The position numbers and the translations under genes are program-made. Shown here piece by piece: positions 1-6,762 of a DNA stretch of 17,427 nucleotides. The DNA is taken from positions 1 to 17,427 of the forward strand of contig CABULU010000040.1 of NCBI GenBank assembly GCA_902492505.1, in the 5' to 3' direction. The notes beneath the pieces were generated by a model that ran no database searches, had not been told where the DNA came from, and was given only the letters and a program-made list of their open reading frames with translations. The stretch's first letter is position 1; every line of letters starts with the position of its first letter. Source of the DNA: an uncultured Eubacteriales bacterium (lineage in GTDB: Bacteria; Bacillota; Clostridia; Oscillospirales; QAKW01).

Positions 1-54
1 AATGGATGCTCCTATAACTGCACCAAATGCTATGTTTTTTATTACTTTTTTCAT
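1..54 (-). CDS. Start of a small membrane-type protein (partial, runs off window)
   Basis: Reading leftward from an ATG at 54 gives 18 open codons to the window edge: MKKVIKNIAFGAVIGASI. Two or three lysines followed by a hydrophobic Ala/Gly/Ile stretch look like a signal peptide or the first membrane segment of a small envelope protein. The start lies only 7 bp after the stop of the gene at 62-586, so it is probably the third gene of the nrdR unit. No clear Shine-Dalgarno sequence precedes it, because the gap is A/T only, so translation would have to be coupled or weak. With so little of the protein visible, no family can be assigned. Confidence 0.4.
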   Translation of the reverse strand, partial: MKKVIKNIAFGAVIGASI

Positions 55-61
55 ATATAAT

Positions 62-586
62 TTATTTCATAAGCACAGCAACAAGGTCGGCACTATATCC
101 GTCGCGAACCTCTATTAATGACGCTCGATTGTTACCAAAATTAAATGTAAAATTCATTTCAAGATTAATTTTTTCATCCTCATCAAAGTCGGATTGATCC
201 TCGCCGTTAAACAGCTTCAGATAAATTTTATCACTATCCAACTCATAAATCTCACGATTGAGGACAGAAAAATCAATAGCATCCGGTTCTTCGGAAAAAC
301 GACGCGACGATTTATACGCGGGCTTTAAAAGAGTTTCAAGCATACATATAAAATTATCGCTTTCTTCTCCTATGGAAGCAAACTTAATCTGAGAATTATT
401 TTTAATAAATTTATATGTTTTAAACAGTGAGCGTCTTATAAGCACCGGTACAGTAACGCGAGCTCCGACGATTTTCCCGTCGTACTCAGCTTTTATTGTA
501 AAACTGTACTGTTCGCTGCCCTTTTCCAAATCAACTATATCAAAAAACATTTCACCGTCATACTTATCGTAAAATAAATCCGTCAT
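62..586 (-). CDS. Hypothetical acidic protein, 174 aa, downstream of nrdR
   Basis: I do not recognise this protein. It has no signal peptide and no membrane segment, and it is rich in Asp, Glu, Phe and Tyr, so it is probably a soluble cytoplasmic protein of mixed alpha/beta fold. The first half alternates hydrophobic and polar residues as beta strands would (about residues 26-50). An Asp/Glu run lies near residues 128-140, and a strand-like Phe/Asn segment follows. It contains no Cys pair or nucleotide-binding motif that I can see. A good ribosome binding site (AGGAGA, with A-rich spacing) overlaps the end of nrdR, and the gap is 12 bp, so the two are surely co-transcribed. It could be a small regulator, an immunity-like protein or an adaptor; none is supported by a motif. 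The reading frame is convincing because of its length, its RBS and its operon position. Confidence 0.8.
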   Translation of the reverse strand: MTDLFYDKYDGEMFFDIVDLEKGSEQYSFTIKAEYDGKIVGARVTVPVLIRRSLFKTYKFIKNNSQIKFASIGEESDNFICMLETLLKPAYKSSRRFSEEPDAIDFSVLNREIYELDSDKIYLKLFNGEDQSDFDEDEKINLEMNFTFNFGNNRASLIEVRDGYSADLVAVLMK

Positions 587-598
587 AATTTTCTCCTG

Positions 599-1051
599 TT
601 ATTTTTTAATAATTTTAGATACCTCTTCATAAAGAGATTGAATATCCTTAAACTGCCTGTGAACAGAAGCAAACCGAACGTATGCCACATCATCCAGCTC
701 TTTAAGCCGTTCCATTACAAGCTCGCCAATATAAACGGTTGTAATTTCCTTTTCAAGTGAATTTGCTATTGTAGATTCAATATCATCGGCAATTTTTTCG
801 AGGCTTTCAATAGATACCGGGCGTTTTTCGCACGCACGCATCAGACCTCCGAGTATTTTATCCCGAGAAAAACGCTCACGGGTACTGTCTTTTTTTATAA
901 CATACAGCGGTATGGTTTCAATCGCCTCAAACGTGGTAAAACGCTTTTGGCATCCTATGCACTCTCTCCTGCGCCTTATCTTTTCACCGTCCTCAGTCGG
1001 ACGGGAGTCAATAACCTTGCTTTCTACACACCCGCAAAAGGGACATTTCAT
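599..1051 (-). CDS. nrdR: Transcriptional repressor NrdR
   Basis: NrdR is the ATP/dATP-sensing repressor of ribonucleotide reductase genes. The 150 residues match the family length. The N-terminus carries the zinc ribbon with two Cys pairs (C3/C6 and C31/C34) and the basic DSRPTEDGEKIRRRREC segment that contacts DNA. An ATP-cone domain follows from about residue 49 (VIKKDSTRERFSRDKILGG) to about 138. The start at MKCPFC is the standard family start and has a GGAGG ribosome binding site; the out-of-frame ATG four bases upstream is not used. It is first in a leftward unit with the 174-aa gene at 62-586. A TTTACA-17-TATAAT promoter lies 36 bp upstream. No ribonucleotide reductase gene and no NrdR-box pair is visible in the window, so its targets are elsewhere. 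Confidence 0.97.
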   Translation of the reverse strand: MKCPFCGCVESKVIDSRPTEDGEKIRRRRECIGCQKRFTTFEAIETIPLYVIKKDSTRERFSRDKILGGLMRACEKRPVSIESLEKIADDIESTIANSLEKEITTVYIGELVMERLKELDDVAYVRFASVHRQFKDIQSLYEEVSKIIKK

Positions 1052-1086
1052 ACATCGTGCCCTCCAAAGACAAAATTTACTCTTGA

Positions 1087-1115
1087 ATTATAACACAATC
1101 ATTGCCATATGTAAA
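1087..1115 (-). promoter_or_regulatory. Sigma-A type promoter for nrdR
   Basis: On the minus strand, TTTACA (1110-1115) is separated by exactly 17 bases from TATAAT (1087-1092). This near-consensus promoter points into nrdR. It is back to back with the tRNA-Arg promoter that starts at 1137. Confidence 0.8.
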
Positions 1116-1136
1116 GCAAATAATTTACAAATAATA

Positions 1137-1165
1137 TTGACAAAACAGTAAATATAGCATAGAAT
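1137..1165 (+). promoter_or_regulatory. Promoter of tRNA-Arg
   Basis: A consensus TTGACA (1137-1142), a 17-base spacer and TAGAAT (1160-1165) lie about 17 bases before the mature 5' end of the tRNA. Confidence 0.75.
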
Positions 1166-1181
1166 TATAAGGCTTTCTTTT

Positions 1182-1258
1182 GCGCCAGTAGCTCAGCAGG
1201 ATAGAGCGTCCGCCTCCTAAGCGGAAGGTCGGGGATTCGAATTCCTTCTGGCGCGCCA
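1182..1258 (+). tRNA. tRNA-Arg (anticodon CCT)
   Basis: Full cloverleaf: the acceptor GCGCCAG pairs with CTGGCGC, the D arm holds AGCTCAGC...GAGC, the anticodon stem TCCGC/GCGGA encloses loop CTCCTAA (anticodon CCT, reads AGG), and the T arm holds GGTTCGAA-like GATTCGAAT. The discriminator base is G and the CCA end is encoded. It stands alone with its own promoter and terminator. Confidence 0.97.
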
Positions 1259-1263
1259 TATAA

Positions 1264-1300
1264 AACCGCAGACCTATATTATAGGTCTGCGGTTCTTTAA
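1264..1300. terminator. Bidirectional terminator between tRNA-Arg and the GPH symporter gene
   Basis: A long perfect stem (AACCGCAGACCTATA with its complement, three-base loop) spans 1264-1294. On the plus strand CTTT follows; on the minus strand TTTTAT follows. It separates two converging transcripts: the tRNA and the symporter gene that ends at 1315. Confidence 0.85.
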
Positions 1301-1314
1301 TAAAGAACAATCAA

Positions 1315-2706
1315 TTATTCTACATGTCTGCCATCTTCCTGAACATTTATTGCGGTCGTGACTTTTCTCATATACTCATCGTTTAGCTTATATTTATATC
1401 TATAAACAAAATATGCACATAACATACCGACAGCAGGAATTACACACATAAATACACGTATTGAATTTTGAGTGAGCATGGATTGTACGGTATTGGGAAT
1501 ATATCCCGTAAGGTCAAGAGCAGCGCCGATTCCAAGCGCTGTAAACGCCGACGTAAGCTTAACAATGAGTGTTTGCAAAGAGAATACCACACCCTCATTA
1601 CGTGTTCCAAGCTTATATTCTCCGTAATCGACTACATCAGCAAGAAAAACCGTTGCACAGCCAAGCTCCAGCCCGGTTCCTGCTTTAAGAATAATTCCGG
1701 CCGCAACTGTCAGAATAATATTTTGCGGATTTACAAAACCCACAATGAGTAACAGTGTAAGTCCTAAAAGCGGAAGAAAGCAGGAAAGAAAGAACGCCTT
1801 TTTACGAGACAGAAACTTAGTTATTTTAGGGAACACGATGAGCCCGATAACTTCCGCAACAGAAGCACTGATCATAAACGGAGTAAGCATATGAGCATTA
1901 TTACAAACATAGCTGAAATAATATACAGCCGTGCCTGCAATAAGCTGAAGACCTATATTATAAAGCAAAATGAACGCCACAGCCCATCTCAACTGATCGT
2001 TTTTAAAAATTATGCGTATTATTCTCTTAAAGGTAACCTTTTCCTTGTTTTTCGGAGACACACGTATTTTGGGCAGGTTAATAACAGTAACGGCAACAGT
2101 AACAACAAAGACCACAGCTATTATCCATGCAAAACGGTTATAAGCCAGCTGACCCCCACCAAGTGCGCTTATAATGGTTACTCCGAAACCCGCGATAATA
2201 AGAGAGTTACCTATGCTTGCAAAAATACGCGGCAAAACAGATATTTTTTCACGTTCCTGCGGATCAGAAGTAAGATTTGGGATAATCGACCAGTACGGAA
2301 TGTCCATTACGGTATAAGTCATTCCCCACAAAATATATATTACGGTTACGAATATTAACAATCCGGTTCCGGAAAGTCCGAAGTCGGTAAACATTACGAC
2401 AAAAACAACGGCATTCAGTAAAGTTCCGGACACAAGCCACGGCACAAACTTTCCCCAGCGGCTGCGCGTATTGTCTATAATCATACCCATAAACAAATCA
2501 TTAAATGCGTCCCACAGCTTTGCGGCAAAAAACATTCCTCCGATAAATAACGGAGAAATATTAAGTACATCGGTAAAATACAACATTGAAAACGTCGCAA
2601 TCATGCCGTAAATCAAATCCTTGCCGAGTGCTCCGAATGCAAATGTGTATTTTACACGTTTGGGGACTTTATCCTTATATGCTATTTTTCCTCTTATATT
2701 TTCCAT
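1315..2706 (-). CDS. GPH-family (MelB-like) cation:sugar symporter
   Basis: A 463-aa polytopic membrane protein with about 12 hydrophobic segments, the normal size for the glycoside-pentoside-hexuronide:cation symporter family. Near the N-terminus, KLWDAFNDLFMG (about residues 63-74) followed by IIDNTRSRWGKFVPWL is the family signature; the two Asp residues (about 66 and 70) correspond to the cation-site Asp pair of MelB. LADVVDYGEYKLGTRNEG in the second half is the other typical GPH segment. A strong GGAGGAGG ribosome binding site precedes the ATG. The gene is divergent from the GH78 gene at 2882, so I infer that it imports a rhamnose-containing or similar glycoside that the GH78 enzyme then cleaves in the cytoplasm. 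Hexuronides are an alternative substrate, since family members vary widely. No confident promoter is visible on this strand. Confidence 0.93.
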   Translation of the reverse strand: MENIRGKIAYKDKVPKRVKYTFAFGALGKDLIYGMIATFSMLYFTDVLNISPLFIGGMFFAAKLWDAFNDLFMGMIIDNTRSRWGKFVPWLVSGTLLNAVVFVVMFTDFGLSGTGLLIFVTVIYILWGMTYTVMDIPYWSIIPNLTSDPQEREKISVLPRIFASIGNSLIIAGFGVTIISALGGGQLAYNRFAWIIAVVFVVTVAVTVINLPKIRVSPKNKEKVTFKRIIRIIFKNDQLRWAVAFILLYNIGLQLIAGTAVYYFSYVCNNAHMLTPFMISASVAEVIGLIVFPKITKFLSRKKAFFLSCFLPLLGLTLLLIVGFVNPQNIILTVAAGIILKAGTGLELGCATVFLADVVDYGEYKLGTRNEGVVFSLQTLIVKLTSAFTALGIGAALDLTGYIPNTVQSMLTQNSIRVFMCVIPAVGMLCAYFVYRYKYKLNDEYMRKVTTAINVQEDGRHVE

Positions 2707-2790
2707 AAATCCTCCTCCGTTTTCAATTAAATTTAGTATGTACAGAATTTACATTGAATGCAAAATAATATTATTATAAAAATAAAGCGC

Positions 2791-2808
2791 AATATTTCCA
2801 AAAATATT
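2791..2808. repeat. Inverted repeat in the divergent control region (possible operator)
   Basis: AATATTT and AAATATT form a perfect 7-bp inverted repeat around a 4-base centre (CCAA). It lies about midway between the divergent symporter and GH78 genes, upstream of the GH78 -10 box at 2848. Its position suits a sugar-responsive regulator, but A/T-only palindromes arise easily by chance here. Confidence 0.35.
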
Positions 2809-2844
2809 AATAGTTTATGAATTATAGATTTTATCTAAACGATA

Positions 2845-2853
2845 TGATATAAT
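2845..2853 (+). promoter_or_regulatory. Extended -10 promoter element of the GH78 gene
   Basis: TGATATAAT is an extended -10 box (TGn plus consensus TATAAT), 28 bp before the ATG. The -35 region at the right distance (TAGATT, 2825-2830) is poor, which fits an extended -10 or activated promoter. The same nine bases recur before uxaC at 10676. Confidence 0.6.
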
Positions 2854-2881
2854 GCTAACACGAAATATAAAGGAGTAAGCA

Positions 2882-4864
2882 ATGGATAAAAACGCTCAAT
2901 GGATAACAAATAGGCTGATGTGTAATTTATCGGTTTTTAATGTTTTTCACAAAGAAGTAAAAAATGAAAAAAAAATGTACGACGGAAAGCTTATAAACGT
3001 ACATGTCCTTTTCAGAAATAAATTTTATATTGATTCACTTGACAAAGCAATAATCAGTATAAGCGCGGATGATTATTATAAACTGTATATAAACGGCACT
3101 TTTATCTGCTCAGGTCCGGCCCCCGGCTACCCGTGGCATTATTACTATAATGAAATCGACATAACAAAGTACGTACATAACGGTGAAAATACAATAGCCG
3201 TACACACATATTATCAGGGGCTTATCAACCGGGTATGGATCAGCGGAGACAACCGCCACGGTATGATATGCAGCATAGCCTCAGGCGGCAAATGCGTACT
3301 TAACTCCGACGAGAGCTTTAAATGCCGCATACACACAGGTTTTGGCATCAAGAGGATATGTGTGCGTCACCACGATACTCTTTTTTGCGAAAGCATTGAT
3401 TTGAGCGCGCCGGAAAACGGATTTGAACAGCCGGATTACAATGACAGTGACTGGGAATTCTGCCGAATAAACTCACATGCAGATTACAGTCTTGTGAAGC
3501 AGCAGACAAAAACACTCGACTACTATAAAATAAAGCCAAAAAAAATAACAAAAACAGATGATGGCTGGCTTATAGATGTCGGACAGGAAATAGTAGGATA
3601 CCTCAGCATACATGCAAAGGGCAAAAAGGGAGAGGTTGTATATGTGAGATATGCCGAAGAAATGTGTGATGACGGCAATATAATGTATGACACAAGATGC
3701 GGATGCCATTATGAAGATAAATGGATACTTTCCGGAAACGACGACAAATTAACAGCCTTTGACTATAAAGGTTTCAGATACGCGCAGATAATATGCGGTA
3801 AAGGTGTAACGGGTAAAAATGATATTTTTGTGCAGGTGCGCCACTATCCTTTTAAAGCAGCGCTTTCCTGCCCTATTGAAAACAGCGATATACAAAAAAT
3901 CTGGAAGCTGTGTGAAAACACCGTAAAATACGGTACACAGGAATGCTTTATTGACTGTCCCACACGAGAAAAAGGTCAATATTTAGGAGATGTATGTATA
4001 AGTGCCGTTGCACAGGCTATACTGACAGGCAACTGCGATATGCTAAAAAAATCGCTTGTTGATTTCGCACAGACAAATATCATATGTAAAGGACTAATGG
4101 CAGTTGCGCCGAGTTCGTTCATGCAGGAGATAGCTGATTATTCCCTTATATTTCCCATGGCGATACTTTGGTATTATAATCTCAGCCATGACGCCGAGCT
4201 GCTGAAAAAGCTTATGCCGGTACTTGACGGGTTTACAGAATATTTTAAGCAGTATGAACGCAGTGACGGTCTTATTCAAAACGTATATGACAAGTGGAAT
4301 CTTGTTGACTGGCCCGAAAATCTCAGAGACGGATACGACTTTGTACTGTCAAAGCCAGTATCAGACGGAGTTCATAATGTAATCAATGCATTTTATATCG
4401 GAATGCTCAAATGTGTTAATAAAATTAAACTAATTCTCTCACAGAGAACAATAGATATTTCAAAATATGAAAAATCATATGTAAATACATTTTTTGACAG
4501 CAAATTAGGTCTTTTCACAGACTGCCCCCACACCAAACATACAAGTCTGCACGCAAATATCTTGCCGCTGCTGTTTAACATAGGAATTAATGATAAAATA
4601 AAAAATAATATTGTCAGACTAACTAAAAATAAAGGTATTACCAAATGCGGCACTTACTTTTCTTTTTTTGTTCTACAGGCACTGAAAAACTCAGGTGAGC
4701 GAGAGCTTGTCTTAAATCTGATACTTGATAAGAAAGCATGGCTGAACATGCTTTCCGAGGGAGCAACCACTACTTTTGAGGCATGGGGTAAATCTCAAAA
4801 GAAAAACTGCAGTCTTTTTCATCCATGGTCCTGCTGTCCTATTTTGATACTTTATGACATGTAA
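2882..4864 (+). CDS. GH78-type alpha-L-rhamnosidase, cytoplasmic, short form
   Basis: Predicted to release L-rhamnose from alpha-rhamnosides. There is no signal peptide and there are many Cys residues, so it acts in the cytoplasm on imported sugar. The N-terminal beta-sandwich (about residues 45-200) has the ISADDYYKLYINGTFICSGPAPGYPWHYY pattern, shown here in part, of rhamnosidase N-domains. A second sandwich follows (about 228-325, with DVGQEIVGYL and YKGFRYAQI). The (alpha/alpha)6 catalytic domain begins near 335 with DCPTREKGQYLGD (358-370). In studied GH78 enzymes this loop (DCPQRDERLGWTGD) carries the general acid; here E363 is the likely equivalent, and E633 in FEAWG is the likely base. 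The protein ends at residue 660, soon after SLFHPWSCCPI, so the usual C-terminal beta-sandwich is missing. The AGGAG site six bases before the ATG is strong. It is divergent from a GPH symporter, its probable substrate importer. Confidence 0.88.
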   Translation: MDKNAQWITNRLMCNLSVFNVFHKEVKNEKKMYDGKLINVHVLFRNKFYIDSLDKAIISISADDYYKLYINGTFICSGPAPGYPWHYYYNEIDITKYVHNGENTIAVHTYYQGLINRVWISGDNRHGMICSIASGGKCVLNSDESFKCRIHTGFGIKRICVRHHDTLFCESIDLSAPENGFEQPDYNDSDWEFCRINSHADYSLVKQQTKTLDYYKIKPKKITKTDDGWLIDVGQEIVGYLSIHAKGKKGEVVYVRYAEEMCDDGNIMYDTRCGCHYEDKWILSGNDDKLTAFDYKGFRYAQIICGKGVTGKNDIFVQVRHYPFKAALSCPIENSDIQKIWKLCENTVKYGTQECFIDCPTREKGQYLGDVCISAVAQAILTGNCDMLKKSLVDFAQTNIICKGLMAVAPSSFMQEIADYSLIFPMAILWYYNLSHDAELLKKLMPVLDGFTEYFKQYERSDGLIQNVYDKWNLVDWPENLRDGYDFVLSKPVSDGVHNVINAFYIGMLKCVNKIKLILSQRTIDISKYEKSYVNTFFDSKLGLFTDCPHTKHTSLHANILPLLFNIGINDKIKNNIVRLTKNKGITKCGTYFSFFVLQALKNSGERELVLNLILDKKAWLNMLSEGATTTFEAWGKSQKKNCSLFHPWSCCPILILYDM

Positions 4865-4887
4865 GTTTTGCTATTATTTATATCATG

Positions 4888-4917
4888 TTAATGCCAAGTT
4901 CATATTTTTGGCATAAC
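4888..4917 (+). repeat. Hairpin after the GH78 gene (weak terminator or operator)
   Basis: ATGCCAA (4891-4897) and TTGGCAT (4908-4914) form a 7-bp stem that can extend outward to GTTA/TAAC with one bulged A. It has no real T-tract, so termination would be poor. It could instead be a regulator site for the ABC operon that starts at 4945. Confidence 0.35.
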
Positions 4918-4944
4918 ATTTAACAGCGAAACGGAGGTACGCCA

Positions 4945-5913
4945 ATGATAGAACTAAAAAGTCTAACCAAATGCTACGACAAAAAAACAGCCGTAAATAA
5001 TATAAGCTTTTGTTTTGAACAGGGAAAAATATACGGTTTTCTCGGTCCGAACGGAGCCGGGAAATCAACCACGATGAATATCATGAGCGGATGTCTGTCT
5101 GCCACAAACGGAAATGTGTTGATCAACGGTCATGATATTTTCTCAGAGCCTGTCAAAGCCAAAAAGCTGATTGGATATTTACCTGAAACTCCGCCGCTGT
5201 ACACTGAAATGACGCCGCGGGAATACCTATGCTTTGTTTCGGGTGCTAAAGGCGTAAAGCGTACAGAAAGAGACAAAGAAATTCAGCGCGCAATTGACTC
5301 TGCGGGCATTGATTCCGTGAAAGACAGACTTATATGCAATCTGTCAAAAGGCTATCGTCAGCGTGTAGGTATTGCTCAGGCACTTATAGGTCAGCCGGAA
5401 TACATCATTCTTGACGAACCTACCGTGGGACTTGACCCAAATCAGATGATAGAAATACGGGAATTGATACGTACACTCGGAAAGGAACACACAGTAATAT
5501 TATCCAGTCATATACTTTCAGAAGTATCAAATATATGCGATAAGCTGCTTATCATTTCATCCGGTGAAATCGTCGCGTCCGGCTCTGTTGATGAGCTCAG
5601 ACACAGCTTGGGAGAAGACATAAAAATAAATGCGGTTTTTAAATCAACAGATGAAAGCAATCTGCTAAAATTAGTATCAAACATTGACGGCGTCAATTCC
5701 GTTAATATAACTTCATATAGTTCTGACAATTGTATATCACTTGAAATAACGGCATTAAATGATATACGCGAAAATATATTTTTTGCGGCAGCAGAAAACA
5801 AAACCGCAATTATAGAAATGAATATAAAAAAGCCTTCTTTGGAGGAAATGTTTATTGAACTGACCTCCGACAATAAAAAAAGTACGGAGGAAAATAATGT
5901 TATCAGTATATAA
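4945..5913 (+). CDS. ABC transporter ATP-binding protein, GldA-like
   Basis: This is the ATPase of an ABC-2 type system. Motifs in order: Walker A GPNGAGKST (34-42), signature LSKGY (133-137), Walker B IILDEP (154-159) with the catalytic Glu, and the H-loop His at 189 (SSH). About 110 residues follow the ATPase core, ending in the IKKPSLEEMFIELT segment common to ABC-2 exporter ATPases of the GldA/NatA/CcmA group. A GGAGG site precedes the ATG. The 3' end overlaps the permease gene by 17 bp, and a GldG-like auxiliary gene follows, so the three form one operon and probably one membrane complex. In gliding Bacteroidota the GldA-GldF-GldG set is linked to motility; in Clostridia the trio has no assigned substrate. 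Confidence 0.93.
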   Translation: MIELKSLTKCYDKKTAVNNISFCFEQGKIYGFLGPNGAGKSTTMNIMSGCLSATNGNVLINGHDIFSEPVKAKKLIGYLPETPPLYTEMTPREYLCFVSGAKGVKRTERDKEIQRAIDSAGIDSVKDRLICNLSKGYRQRVGIAQALIGQPEYIILDEPTVGLDPNQMIEIRELIRTLGKEHTVILSSHILSEVSNICDKLLIISSGEIVASGSVDELRHSLGEDIKINAVFKSTDESNLLKLVSNIDGVNSVNITSYSSDNCISLEITALNDIRENIFFAAAENKTAIIEMNIKKPSLEEMFIELTSDNKKSTEENNVISI

Positions 5914-6760
5914 ACGCGAGCTGAAAAGCTACTTCGCCTCGTACACGGGATATATTTTTACGGCATTTATGTTATTAACAACCGGGGTATATTCGTGGTA
6001 TATAAATTATTTAAATCAAAGTCCGGAGTTTGAATATATACTTTTTAATCTGAATTTTATATATCTGATAGCTGTTCCTATCCTGACAATGAAAACAATT
6101 TCTGAAGAACGCCGGCAAAAAACGGATATACTGCTGTATTCACTTCCTCTTAGCGGTACAGCAATAGTTTTTGGAAAATATTTTGCACAGCTTACTGTGC
6201 TGCTCATCCCCACAACTGTCATCTGCCTATATCCTCTTTTGCTTATGATGTTCGGCACAATATCAACGCTGACCTGCTATTCAACCATTTTTGGCTTTTT
6301 TCTTATGGGTGCAGCCCTAATAGCAGTGGGAATGTTTGTTTCTTCACTCACCGACAACCCGACAGTTGCTGCAATATCTACATTTGCTGTACTGTTTATA
6401 AGCTATCTTTCCTCAATAATAGCAAACGGAATGTCAACCGCCGCGATTACCTCGCTGTTGGTTTTTTTTGTCATTACATTACTTATAGCAGCATTTGTAG
6501 GATACATTACAAAGAATTCGGTCTTTGCCATAATGACCGGTACTTTCCTCCTACTTGTGCTGACTGCAGTATACCTTTTTTTCCCGGCACTTTTTGAAGG
6601 CGCAGTACAAAAGGTGTTTAATTCTCTCTCGCTTTTTGACAGGCTCAGCTACTTTGTAACGGGAATATTTGATTTATCGTCCGTTATATATTATCTGTCA
6701 GTGTGTGCGCTTTTTTGCTTTACCACTGTCCAAACGGTAGAAAAAAGGAGGTGGAGCTGA
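5897..6760 (+). CDS. ABC-2 type permease, GldF-like
   Basis: A 287-aa integral membrane protein with about six or seven hydrophobic segments: a short basic start (MLSVYKRELKSYFASYTGYI), a first membrane helix, and the EERRQKTDILLYSLPLS stretch (about residues 69-86). That stretch is the cytoplasmic coupling region typical of ABC-2 permeases that work with GldA-like ATPases. The ribosome binding site GGAGG (5886-5890) lies within the end of the ATPase gene, and the genes overlap by 17 bp, which indicates coupled translation. The auxiliary protein starts 2 bp after this gene's stop. The substrate is unknown; the family includes exporters and cell-envelope remodelling systems. Confidence 0.9.
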   Translation: MLSVYKRELKSYFASYTGYIFTAFMLLTTGVYSWYINYLNQSPEFEYILFNLNFIYLIAVPILTMKTISEERRQKTDILLYSLPLSGTAIVFGKYFAQLTVLLIPTTVICLYPLLLMMFGTISTLTCYSTIFGFFLMGAALIAVGMFVSSLTDNPTVAAISTFAVLFISYLSSIIANGMSTAAITSLLVFFVITLLIAAFVGYITKNSVFAIMTGTFLLLVLTAVYLFFPALFEGAVQKVFNSLSLFDRLSYFVTGIFDLSSVIYYLSVCALFCFTTVQTVEKRRWS

Positions 6761-6762
6761 CC

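Noticed and set aside
1182..1258. tRNA-Arg as an integration site of a mobile element
   Set aside because: No integrase, no repeated copy of the tRNA 3' end and no foreign-looking gene block is seen on either side.
1891..2358. A 155-codon open frame on the plus strand inside the symporter gene
   Set aside because: It is antisense to a clear 463-aa membrane protein, has no ribosome binding site, and its composition (many Asn, Tyr, Arg, Thr) is that of a reverse-strand shadow.
5508..5873. A 121-codon open frame on the minus strand inside the ABC ATPase gene
   Set aside because: The Ser-rich reading is the complement of real coding sequence, with no promoter, RBS or family match.
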